A stretch of 64,000 nt of DNA, from the NCBI RefSeq assembly GCF_012349115.1, contig NZ_PQIG01000144.1, positions 62,001-126,000 on the forward strand, read 5' to 3'. Below, piece by piece: positions 15,796 through 23,564 of the stretch (position 1 is the stretch's first letter; each line of letters opens with the position of its first letter). Position numbers and translations under genes: made by a program. The notes below the pieces were generated by a model that was not told where the DNA came from, ran no database searches, and worked only from the letters and a program-made list of their open reading frames with translations. This DNA is from Rhizobium ruizarguesonis. Its GTDB lineage: Bacteria > Pseudomonadota > Alphaproteobacteria > Rhizobiales > Rhizobiaceae.

Positions 15796-16752
15796 ATGTC
15801 CGCGCCTCTTGATCTCGACCAATTGCAGACTTTCATCGCCATCGTCGATTCCGGCAGCTTCACCAAGGCCGCCGACAGGGTCTACAAGACCCAATCGGCC
15901 GTCTCCATGCAGATGCGCCGTCTCGAGGAGCGCATCGGCAAGCAGCTGTTCATCAAGGACGGCCGCGGCAACCGGCTGACGGTCGAGGGCGAAAAGCTGC
16001 TCAACTATGCCCGGCGCATCATCCGCCTCAACAATGAGGCGATCGCCGCCTTCGACGACAACAGGCTGGAGGGGACGTTGCGGATCGGCACGCCGGACGA
16101 TTATGCCGACCGCTACATGCCCGAAATCATCGGCCGCTTCGCCAAGACGCATCCGAATGTCGAGCTCTATATTGTCTGCGAGCCCTCGGTGGATCTTGCC
16201 GAACGCATGCATAAGGGCGAGCTCGACATCGCGCTCGTCACCCACAATCCGCGCGAGCGCATGTCCGATGTGGTGAGAACCGAGCCGCTCTGCTGGGTGG
16301 GCTCGGCCAACCATCCGATCCGCGACGACGCGCCGGTGCCGCTTGCCGTCGGCCGGCGCGACTGCCAGTGGCGCCAGCTCGCCTGCTCGGCGCTCGATGC
16401 GGTGGGACGCGAGCACCAGATCCTGTTCACCAGCTGGTCCTGCACCGTCGTTGCCGCCGCCGTGCTTGCCGGCATGGCGGTTTCGGTGATGCCGGAATCG
16501 GCGCTGCGGACGGGCATGAAGGTGTTGAGCCAGGCGGACGGCTTCCCGGCGCTGCCGCCGGTGCAGATCGGCATCATGAAGCGGCCGGGCGTTTCGCTCT
16601 CACTGATGAACGCGATCACGGCGCATATCACCGCCTGCCTCGACAATATCACGCCCACTGTCGCCGACGACAGCCTCGAGGCCGACGTCAAATCCGCCCA
16701 GGCGCGCCTTTATCCGCGGCTGAAGGCGGCCAATATGGTCCCAAGCTGGTAA
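15796..16752 (+). CDS. LysR-family regulator (LrhA/VtlR-like)
   Basis: 318 residues from the ATG at 15796, which has GGTGA just upstream; an in-frame ATG at 15784 lacks one. The helix-turn-helix is FIAIVDSGSFTKAADRV...QSAVSMQMRRLEERIGKQLF, the LrhA/VtlR/LsrB type, followed by LRIGTPDDYADRYMPEI, the start of the effector domain in this group. Divergent from the DUF1127 gene, which is the likely target. It is not next to trxB, where I recall S. meliloti lsrB lying, so I leave the symbol blank. Confidence 0.88.
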   Translation: MSAPLDLDQLQTFIAIVDSGSFTKAADRVYKTQSAVSMQMRRLEERIGKQLFIKDGRGNRLTVEGEKLLNYARRIIRLNNEAIAAFDDNRLEGTLRIGTPDDYADRYMPEIIGRFAKTHPNVELYIVCEPSVDLAERMHKGELDIALVTHNPRERMSDVVRTEPLCWVGSANHPIRDDAPVPLAVGRRDCQWRQLACSALDAVGREHQILFTSWSCTVVAAAVLAGMAVSVMPESALRTGMKVLSQADGFPALPPVQIGIMKRPGVSLSLMNAITAHITACLDNITPTVADDSLEADVKSAQARLYPRLKAANMVPSW

Positions 16753-16758
16753 GATTTC

Positions 16759-17400
16759 TCAGGCGGCGCGCGACACGGTCGTGGTGAAAAGGGAGGCGCG
16801 GATGACGCGCTTCCACTCATCGAGCATACGCCGCGCTAAGGCCTCCTCGCTCACGGCGGCAAGCCGGATGACGGCGCCGATCAGGTGGCTGAACAGGTAA
16901 GTGCGCGCATACATTTCTTCATCGCAAAGGTCGGGAGCCAGCCGGCGCACGGCGTCATGGAAGATGCCGGCGACGCGACCGCTATGCTCGATATTCAGCT
17001 GCAACAGATCCTGATCGGTCTCCGTTCCCATCCAAACGCCGAGATAAACGGGATCGTTGTGGTAGGAATCGTAATACCAGTCGATGGTGGCGCAGACGAC
17101 GTCGAGCGCCTGGTCGAGTGACTGTACGTTGGTGAACATCGCCGCCATCTTCGCCTGGATCGCCGAGGCGTGCTGGTCGAACAGGGCTTTGACGATCGCC
17201 GCCTTCTCCGGGAAATACTGGTAAACCGAACCGATCGGCACCTTGGCGGCGGCGGCGAGCTCCGTCATCCGCATGGCGCTGACGCCCTTTTCGGCGATGA
17301 TCTTGGCGGCGGCGGCGAGAATGAGGTCCAGCCTCTGGATGCTGCGCTCCTGCTTCGGCTTCCTTCGCAGGCCTATCCGATCCATGCTTTCCGCGCCCAT
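16759..17400 (-). CDS. TetR-family transcriptional regulator
   Basis: 213 residues from the ATG at 17400, preceded by GGGAACGAC; the frame extends 15 codons further up. The TetR DNA-binding domain covers residues ~15-60 (ILAAAAKIIAEKGVSAMRM, then AAAKVPIGSVYQYFPEKAAI). The C-terminal ligand domain is hydrophobic and aromatic-rich (DWYYDSYHNDPVYLGVW). It ends 7 bp from the convergent LysR stop. No obvious partner is adjacent; MAPEG and SDR genes lie upstream on the same strand. Confidence 0.88.
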   Translation of the reverse strand: MGAESMDRIGLRRKPKQERSIQRLDLILAAAAKIIAEKGVSAMRMTELAAAAKVPIGSVYQYFPEKAAIVKALFDQHASAIQAKMAAMFTNVQSLDQALDVVCATIDWYYDSYHNDPVYLGVWMGTETDQDLLQLNIEHSGRVAGIFHDAVRRLAPDLCDEEMYARTYLFSHLIGAVIRLAAVSEEALARRMLDEWKRVIRASLFTTTVSRAA

Positions 17401-17681
17401 GTCGTTCCCATTCTTATCTCTTTCGCGACGGAAGCAATCTGCCAACCAGCGCGTCGGGCGGGTATGACATGCAAGCCTTCACCTGCCGTAAATGGAACCG
17501 TTCGGATTTTAACGGTCGGCAAAAGCCTGTGAAATCAAGCCCTCACAGCATATCGCGGCGATTGACGGAGCATCGAAAAGACCTCGACAGGTTGTGTCAT
17601 CCTCCCGCAGAAAAGAGAGACAGTCCTCGCGTTGTCGAGGACATAGAGCACGGAGTCCTGTTGGCTGCGATCGACGCAGGT

Positions 17682-18098
17682 TCAGCCCATTGCCATCCAA
17701 ACGGCGAGCCAGATCCACATGGCAGCGAGTACGACATAGCCTGCCGCAAAAAGCGGGCTGCGATAGCGCAATTCGTTGCTGGTGACGTGGACAGCGGCGT
17801 GAGCATAACGCAGGGCAACGAAGATCCAGGCAAGCCCGACGGTGACGATATTATCGGAGTCCGTGATATAAAGAAGAATGCAGCAGACATGGAAGAGCAC
17901 AGGCAGTTCGAACTGGTTGGCGAGGCAGTTCTTGACGGCAAGGCTCTCGGCCGGCTCGCCGCGGTTTTCGCGATAATCCGATTTCGCGATGCTGCCGGCG
18001 CGGATCATTTTTGCCCGCCGAAGCCCAAGAAGCGCGTAAAGACCATAGACCAGGGCGACATGGGCGAGGAGTGGCCAGAAGATTTGATAGCCGGTCAT
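17682..18098 (-). CDS. MAPEG-family integral membrane protein
   Basis: 138 residues with four hydrophobic spans. The MAPEG pattern (membrane-associated eicosanoid/glutathione metabolism) shows as ANQFELPVLFHVCCILLY followed by VGLAWIFVALRYAHAAVHV and a final span. The start at 18098 (MTGYQIFWPLLAHV) follows GGAAACGG; the frame opens further upstream without support. Bacterial members are inner-membrane proteins, some glutathione-dependent, most uncharacterised. The 281-bp gap before the TetR gene holds nothing I can name. Confidence 0.8.
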   Translation of the reverse strand: MTGYQIFWPLLAHVALVYGLYALLGLRRAKMIRAGSIAKSDYRENRGEPAESLAVKNCLANQFELPVLFHVCCILLYITDSDNIVTVGLAWIFVALRYAHAAVHVTSNELRYRSPLFAAGYVVLAAMWIWLAVWMAMG

Positions 18099-18208
18099 AT
18101 GGCCGTTTCCTTTCCGCTTTCGCATTCGTTGCGAGCAGTAGCCGAAAGGAGAAAAGGATACCAGCGTCGGCGGCCCGCCATCAGAATATGGCGGGCCGCC
18201 CGGTTTCA

Positions 18209-18964
18209 TCAGACCTGCGCGCGGCCGCCATCGGCGAAGAGTTCGGCACCGGTGACGAAGCTGGAATCATCCGAGGCAAGGAAGAGAGCGGCTGCGGCAA
18301 CTTCCTCGGCACGCCCGACCCTGCCCATTGGCACCTGGGCCGCAAGATAATCAAGCAAGCCCTGCTGTTGGGCTGGGTCCTTACCCGCCAATTCGACCAG
18401 CCCGGTCGTCTCCGTCGGACCAGGGCTCAGCGTGTTGATCCGAATGCCGCGATCCTTCACGTCAAGGATCCAGTTGCGCGCAAAGCTGCGCAAAGCAGCT
18501 TTCGATGCGGCATAAACACTGAAGGCGGGCGTGCCGGTCGAGCCTGCTGTCGATCCCGTCAATATGATCGATGATCCTCGGGCAAGCAGTGGCAGGGCCT
18601 TCTGCACCGTAAAGAGAACCCCCTTCACATTCCGATCGAAAGTATCGTCATACTGCTCTTCGGTAATTTCGCCGAGGGGCAGCATGGATCCTCCGCCCGC
18701 GTTGACGAAGAGCACGTCAATTCGCCCGGCCTCTGCCTTCACCCGCTCATAGAGTTGATCGAGGTCGGCAAGATTGGCCGAATCAGCCTGAATGCCGACA
18801 ACCCCGCCGCCGATCTCAGCGATGGCTGCATCGAGAACAGCCTTGCGACGGCCGGTAATGAAAACCCGTGCGCCCTCAGCCACGAAACGCTTCGCTGTTG
18901 CAAGACCAATGCCTGACGTGGCGCCGGTGATGACCGCAATCTTTCCATCCAGTCTTTGTGTCAT
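18209..18964 (-). CDS. Short-chain dehydrogenase/reductase
   Basis: 251 residues, classical SDR. Cofactor-binding TGATSGIG at 13-20, NAGGG in the fourth strand region, catalytic Ser in ILTGSTAGS and YAASK near residue 153, and a C-terminal FVTGAELFADGG segment typical of the FabG-like group. GRRKA after the second strand suggests NADP preference. Divergent from a LysR gene at 19056, its probable regulator. Substrate unknown. Confidence 0.9.
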   Translation of the reverse strand: MTQRLDGKIAVITGATSGIGLATAKRFVAEGARVFITGRRKAVLDAAIAEIGGGVVGIQADSANLADLDQLYERVKAEAGRIDVLFVNAGGGSMLPLGEITEEQYDDTFDRNVKGVLFTVQKALPLLARGSSIILTGSTAGSTGTPAFSVYAASKAALRSFARNWILDVKDRGIRINTLSPGPTETTGLVELAGKDPAQQQGLLDYLAAQVPMGRVGRAEEVAAAALFLASDDSSFVTGAELFADGGRAQV

Positions 18965-19030
18965 TGTCGTCTCCTTTGTTCGACTGGAGCTGAGATATGG
19001 ACGGAGGGACCGTTTCGAAATAGAAATAAT

Positions 19031-19047
19031 TGAAAGCTATCGTTTCA
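19031..19047. promoter_or_regulatory. Inverted repeat, candidate LysR operator
   Basis: TGAAAGCTATCGTTTCA contains perfect TGAAA/TTTCA arms with a 7-base spacer, nine bases before the LysR ATG and in the region shared with the SDR promoter. A second dyad, TTTCGAAA, lies at 19013-19020. The pair fits the two-site layout of LysR-controlled divergent promoters; the function is inferred. Confidence 0.45.
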
Positions 19048-19055
19048 GGAATGAC

Positions 19056-19973
19056 ATGACTAAATTTCCGGATTTCGAAGGCCTGGCGATGTTTGCAAAA
19101 GTCGCCGAAGAACGTTCTTTCGCGCGGGCTGCTCAAACACTTGGGGTGTCCGTGCCGACCGTTTCGCGTGCCGTGAGCCGGCTTGAGCAGAGGCTGGGAG
19201 CAAGGCTTTTCAACCGCACTTCGCGGCAGCTCGCCTTGACGGATTTTGGCCTGCGACTGATCGACAGCGCCGCACGGATCTATGCTGAGGCCGAGGCGGC
19301 AGAAAACACAGCCCGCGAGCTTGCTACCCGGCCGAGGGGCCTCATCAGGCTTGCCGCGCCAATGGACTTCGGCACACGCTGGCTGGCCCCGATCCTGCCC
19401 GATTTTTTCGAGCTCTATCCGGACATTTCCATCGACCTGCATATGAGCGATGCCGTCGTCGATATCGTGGGAGACGGCTTTGATGCGGCGCTTCGAATTG
19501 CGGTACTGCCGAATTCGTCATTGGTGGCGCGCAGGCTCACGCCGGTTGATCGCTTCATTCTCGCTTCATCCGCTTACATCGCTCGACATGGCGCGCCGGA
19601 ACACCCTCGAGAGCTAGCTGCGCACCATTGCCTCGGATACGCCTACAGGCCGCGCCAAGACGTCTGGCGCTTGCGTAACAGTGAAGGCAAGGAGGAGGTC
19701 ATAGTGCCAAGTGGCGCCCTCAGGGCCACCAATTCGCAAGCCTTGGTACCGATGGCGCTACGCGGCCTCGGGATCATCGAACTACCGGAATTTCTCGCGT
19801 ATGACTATCTCATCGACGGCCGGCTGAAGCCAATCCTTTCCGGCTGGACGCTGCCTGCCGGCGCACTGTATTTCGTCACCCCTTCTGCTCGGAGCCGACC
19901 TGCGAAGGTCGAGATCCTTTCCGATTTCATGGTGGCAAGACTTTCAAATCCGGCCTGGCGGTGGAGGGGCTGA
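19056..19973 (+). CDS. LysR-family transcriptional regulator
   Basis: 305 residues. The frame is open far upstream, through the divergent SDR gene, but homology begins at the ATG at 19056 (MTKFPDFEGLAMFAKVAEER), five bases after AGGA. The helix-turn-helix reads LGVSVPTVSRAVSRLEQRLG with the RLFNRTSRQLALTDFG wing. The effector domain resembles that of the LysR at 4025 (GFDAALRIAVLPNSSLVARR here), so the two belong to one subgroup. Likely controls the divergent SDR gene. Confidence 0.9.
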   Translation: MTKFPDFEGLAMFAKVAEERSFARAAQTLGVSVPTVSRAVSRLEQRLGARLFNRTSRQLALTDFGLRLIDSAARIYAEAEAAENTARELATRPRGLIRLAAPMDFGTRWLAPILPDFFELYPDISIDLHMSDAVVDIVGDGFDAALRIAVLPNSSLVARRLTPVDRFILASSAYIARHGAPEHPRELAAHHCLGYAYRPRQDVWRLRNSEGKEEVIVPSGALRATNSQALVPMALRGLGIIELPEFLAYDYLIDGRLKPILSGWTLPAGALYFVTPSARSRPAKVEILSDFMVARLSNPAWRWRG

Positions 19974-19981
19974 CAGCCGCT

Positions 19982-20536
19982 TCAGGGTTCACGCGAAGAG
20001 AGCCAGCGCATGACGGCGAGCCGGGCGGCGACGATGAAGCAGATGGCGAGGCTTGCGAATTTCAATCGCGTCATCCAGGGCAGCAGGTGCGTTGCAAGAC
20101 CTGCATACGCGCTGTTGCCGAAGGCGATGAGGCTCGAGATGTTCTCGCCGTAGTCGGCGATGCCATAGATGAACGGCAGCAGGTAGACCGCCTTGCCAAT
20201 GACCGGATGCACCGATTGGCCGAACCACGAGCCGGCGGGACCGAGCTTGAGGAAAGCGAGGAACAGCAGCGCCGTCAGCAAGGCCGGAAAGATCAGCTCC
20301 GGCCCAAAATACATGGCGCGCAGCAGCCTGGTCGCCGTCTCGTTCTCATCGAGCAGCTTCTGCATGTGGAAGACCGCCGACTCGTCGTAACCGGCGAAAT
20401 AGGTATCGAGCACCGCCTGGCCGGTTTCGTGCTTGAATGGAACGACGAAGCCGAAGGTCGTCCAGGCGAGCACGGCAAGGCAAAGGGCTGCGAGCAGCGC
20501 GACGATCCAGAGAGGAATCCCGCTGCCCGCCTTCAT
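19982..20536 (-). CDS. Hypothetical four-span membrane protein
   Basis: 184 residues, not assigned to a named family. Four hydrophobic segments are visible: residues ~8-32, ~80-98, ~112-128 and ~155-178. The loop between spans 1 and 2 is hydrophilic (about 45 residues, periplasmic or cytoplasmic). It starts 3 bp after the guaB stop on the same strand and may be co-transcribed with guaB. No catalytic motif is seen. Confidence 0.75.
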   Translation of the reverse strand: MKAGSGIPLWIVALLAALCLAVLAWTTFGFVVPFKHETGQAVLDTYFAGYDESAVFHMQKLLDENETATRLLRAMYFGPELIFPALLTALLFLAFLKLGPAGSWFGQSVHPVIGKAVYLLPFIYGIADYGENISSLIAFGNSAYAGLATHLLPWMTRLKFASLAICFIVAARLAVMRWLSSREP

Positions 20537-20538
20537 GC

Positions 20539-22023
20539 TCAGAGGCCGGCGCCCGGATAGTTCGGGCTCTCGCGGGTGATCGTCACGTCATGGGCGTGGC
20601 TTTCGCGAAGACCGGCGCCGGAGATGCGCACGAAAGTGGCCCGCTCCTGGAAATCCTTCAGATCCTTGCCGCCGACATAACCCATGGCCGCCTTGAGGCC
20701 GCCGGCGAGCTGGTGGATGACGCCCGAAACCGGCCCCTTGTACGGCACCTGACCTTCGATGCCCTCAGGCACGAGCTTCAGCGTGTCGCGCACCTCGGCC
20801 TGGAAGTAACGGTCGGCCGAGCCGCGGGCCATGGCGCCGACCGAGCCCATGCCGCGATAGGCCTTGAAGGAGCGACCCTGGTAGAGATAGACCTCGCCCG
20901 GGCTCTCATCGGTACCGGCAAGCAGCGAGCCGATCATGACCGCGGAAGCGCCGGCGGCGATCGCCTTGGCCAGATCGCCGGAGAACTTGATGCCGCCATC
21001 GGCGATGACGGGCACGTCCTGATCATTCGCGGCCTGCACCGCCGACATGATGGCGGCGAGCTGCGGCACGCCGACGCCGGCGACGATGCGCGTCGTGCAG
21101 ATTGAACCCGGACCGATACCGACCTTGACGGCATCCGCACCGGCATCGATCAGCGCCCTGGTGCCGTCATAGGTGGCGACGTTGCCGGCCATGATGCGCA
21201 CCGAGTTGGAAAGCTTCTTGACGCGGCTGACGGCATCGAGGACGCGCTGCGAGTGGCCATGGGCGGTATCGACGACCAGAAGGTCGACGCCGGCCTCGAT
21301 CAGACGCTCGGCGCGCTCGAAGCCGTCATCGCCGACGCTGATGGCGGCCGCGGCGCGAAGCCTGCCCTGCGCATCCTTGGAAGCGTTCGGGTTCAGCTGC
21401 GACTTCTCGATATCCTTGACTGTGATGAGGCCGACGCAGCGGCCTTCGGTATCGACCACCAGAAGCTTCTCGATGCGATGCGAATGCAGCAGGCGCTTGG
21501 CTTCCTGCTGATCGACGTTTTCCTTGACGGTGACCAGACTGTCCTTGGTCATCAGCTCGTGGATCTTCTGTTCCGGATCGGAAGCAAAGCGGACGTCGCG
21601 GTTGGTCAGGATGCCGACGAGGCGGCCGGACTTCTCCACGACGGGGATGCCGGAAATGCTGTAGGACTTCATGAGCCCGAGCGCATCGGCAAGCGTCGCA
21701 TCGGGGCCGATCGTCACCGGATTGACGACCATGCCGCTTTCAAACTTCTTCACTTGCCGGACCTGCTCGGCCTGCTCGATCGGCGTCAGGTTGCGATGAA
21801 TGACGCCGAGGCCGCCGGCCTGGGCCATGGCGATCGCCAGGCGGCTCTCGGTGACGGTATCCATGGCTGATGAAATGATCGGGATGTTGAGCTCGAAATC
21901 CCGGGCGATGCGGGTGGAGATATTCGTCTGGCCCGGCATGACCTCGGAATGTCCCGGCTGCAGCAGCACGTCGTCGAAGGTAAGCGCGTCTGCGCCGGTT
22001 GCCGTTTCAATGATGCGTGCCAT
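20539..22023 (-). CDS. guaB: Inosine-5'-monophosphate dehydrogenase
   Basis: 494 residues, full length. GuaB oxidises IMP to XMP with NAD, the committed step of guanine nucleotide synthesis. The barrel begins ALTFDDVLLQPGHSEVMP; a CBS pair occupies ~95-210; the active-site loop GIGPGSICTTRIVAGVG holds the catalytic Cys near residue 305; the flap region RGMGSVGAM follows. I use the ATG at 22023, preceded by AAGGAA, since the upstream open frame lacks similarity. The leader carries a repeated-looking sequence at 22190-22300. Confidence 0.95.
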   Translation of the reverse strand: MARIIETATGADALTFDDVLLQPGHSEVMPGQTNISTRIARDFELNIPIISSAMDTVTESRLAIAMAQAGGLGVIHRNLTPIEQAEQVRQVKKFESGMVVNPVTIGPDATLADALGLMKSYSISGIPVVEKSGRLVGILTNRDVRFASDPEQKIHELMTKDSLVTVKENVDQQEAKRLLHSHRIEKLLVVDTEGRCVGLITVKDIEKSQLNPNASKDAQGRLRAAAAISVGDDGFERAERLIEAGVDLLVVDTAHGHSQRVLDAVSRVKKLSNSVRIMAGNVATYDGTRALIDAGADAVKVGIGPGSICTTRIVAGVGVPQLAAIMSAVQAANDQDVPVIADGGIKFSGDLAKAIAAGASAVMIGSLLAGTDESPGEVYLYQGRSFKAYRGMGSVGAMARGSADRYFQAEVRDTLKLVPEGIEGQVPYKGPVSGVIHQLAGGLKAAMGYVGGKDLKDFQERATFVRISGAGLRESHAHDVTITRESPNYPGAGL

Positions 22024-22189
22024 GGCCAAATTCCTTCGTTTAATAAAAATGCGACCCTGTCCGGAAACGAATCGTCCGCCCCGGCGGTCTGCATGGGTTG
22101 CTTGGAAGTTGGCGAGGGCTGGTAACACGTCTATGACAGGAAGGAAATAGCAAAAAGCCCAGCATGTCCGCCAGGCTCGTCATGGGTGC

Positions 22190-22300
22190 CATGCGCCCAG
22201 AGCATTTCGGGAAAAGCGCCAAGCACTTTTCCGTTCGGAATTGCATAAAAACAAGAAGTTAGAGCGGCCCAGCGCTTCCGTGAAAGGCTGAACCGTTCCA
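22190..22300. repeat. Second intergenic repeat-like element between guaB and an MBL gene
   Basis: A GGAAAAG...CTTTTCC hairpin (about 22209-22231), then GGAATTGCATAAAAACAAGA, then an imperfect palindrome built on GAGCGG...CCGTTC. I recall near-identical blocks scattered through Rhizobium genomes. Only one copy is in this window, so its repeat status rests on memory. Confidence 0.45.
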
Positions 22301-22302
22301 GA

Positions 22303-23175
22303 TCAGATGTCGAACTGATAGGTCTTCGGCACGAAGCGATAACCGCCATCCTGCCGACCGACGAAGCCGACCGCCGGGAACGGCATGTGGTAGCCAAGGA
22401 AGGCGATCTTCTCGCTCGCAATCATCTCGAAAACCTTGCGGCGCGTGACTGCCGCTTGCGTTTTGTCCATGTCGAAACGCACCTCCCAATCCGGCCGCAG
22501 CAGCGACAGGATATAGTGGTTGGCCGTATCGCCTGTGAGCACAAGGCGTTTGCCCTCGGATTCGACGTGGAACACCATATGCCCCGGCGAGTGGCCGGAC
22601 GCCAGCATCGCCGTTACGCCTGACGCAAAGCTATCGCCATCCTTGACGAAGGTGGTCTTTTCGGCGAGCGGCACGACATTGGCGAGCACCGCCTTGTGGC
22701 CGCCCTCGGCGGGCGTGCCCTCGCGTGCCTTGTCCGACCAGAAATCATATTCCGCCTGGCCGACGACATAGCGGGCATTCTTGAAGGCAGCCGCGCCGTC
22801 CTCCGTCAGACCGCCGATATGATCGCCGTGCAGATGGGTCAGCGCCACCAAGGTGACGTCGTCGGCCGAATATCCTGCCGCCTTCAGACCTTCGATCAGC
22901 TGGCCGGCACCGCGTGCGCGGCCGCTGGCGCCAAAGCCGGTATCGACGAGGATGACATCCGAACCGGTATCGATGAGAGCCGGCGTATAGCCATTCATGA
23001 ACTTGTCGGCCGGCAGGAAGTTTGCGGTCAGCAACGCCTTGACCGTTTCGGGATCCTGATTGGTGCCGAAGGTCTCATAGGGCTTTTCGACAATGCTGGT
23101 GCCGTCGCGGACGACGGTGAATTTATAGGAACCAAGCTTAAATTGATTGATCTCGGGCAAAGGCGTTCCATCCAT
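22303..23175 (-). CDS. Metallo-beta-lactamase-fold hydrolase (mature part)
   Basis: 290 residues from the ATG at 23175. The Zn-binding motif is HLHGDH at 114-119, with GHSPGH near 193 and TGDTANH near 214 as later metal ligands. Members of this family are periplasmic or cytosolic hydrolases of varied substrates (lactones, quorum signals, sulfatases). Homologues I recall are exported by Tat; here the signal lies in a different frame just upstream (see 23176-23294), so this start gives a leaderless protein. Whether it is made and functional depends on that frameshift. Confidence 0.8.
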   Translation of the reverse strand: MDGTPLPEINQFKLGSYKFTVVRDGTSIVEKPYETFGTNQDPETVKALLTANFLPADKFMNGYTPALIDTGSDVILVDTGFGASGRARGAGQLIEGLKAAGYSADDVTLVALTHLHGDHIGGLTEDGAAAFKNARYVVGQAEYDFWSDKAREGTPAEGGHKAVLANVVPLAEKTTFVKDGDSFASGVTAMLASGHSPGHMVFHVESEGKRLVLTGDTANHYILSLLRPDWEVRFDMDKTQAAVTRRKVFEMIASEKIAFLGYHMPFPAVGFVGRQDGGYRFVPKTYQFDI

Positions 23176-23294
23176 ATGATTGCGCTCTCCAGTTGCGGCC
23201 GCTTCGGCCTTCTCTTTAAAAATTGCCGGCGCCGCCAGCAGGCCAAGGCCTGCGGCAAAAGGGTGCGCCGCTTTATTCCCGACGAAATTGTCAT
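23176..23294 (-). pseudogene. Frame-shifted Tat signal peptide of the MBL-fold gene
   Basis: From the ATG at 23294 the reading is MTISSGIKRRTLLPQ, a twin-arginine start. A signal-like hydrophobic stretch, AAGLGLLAAPAIFKEKAEAA, continues in the frame of the MBL protein. The two join if one base is added to the four-base A-run at 23257-23260 (T-run on the coding strand). With that base the signal, RRTLFAAGLGLLAAPA, is complete. So the gene is broken by a single-base homopolymer loss, or the assembly is wrong there. Confidence 0.7.
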
Positions 23295-23303
23295 ATGTCC
23301 ATC

Positions 23304-23336
23304 CTTCATGACGTGCAGGCCTTCATGACGTGCAGG
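23304..23336. repeat. 17-bp tandem duplication upstream of the MBL gene
   Basis: CTTCATGACGTGCAGG occurs twice in direct tandem (23304-23319 and 23321-23336) with one base between. On the minus strand each copy contains ATGAAGG, the putative ribosome site, 10 bp before the ATG at 23294. Confidence 0.8.
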
Positions 23337-23564
23337 TGCGTCACCGCACGGCCCCCGGTGTCGATTCCGCGGCCGGATTTCTTGCCCCGGCCAGGTAAAC
23401 ATATGTCAATCTTGACAGGCGACGTTGATGCGCAAGCCGTCTCACGCAGACGTGAAGCAAACGTGTCGTCGACCCGGATTTGGGGATTGGCATAGCCCGC
23501 AGCTGGGACTAAACAGCACGGGCCTTTCCAGCTTCGATCCGCTGCCCCATCAAGGCTCCCGCCT

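Noticed and set aside
15796..16752. Calling this LysR gene lsrB
   Set aside because: The helix-turn-helix is of that type, but the trxB neighbour I associate with lsrB is absent. Left unnamed.
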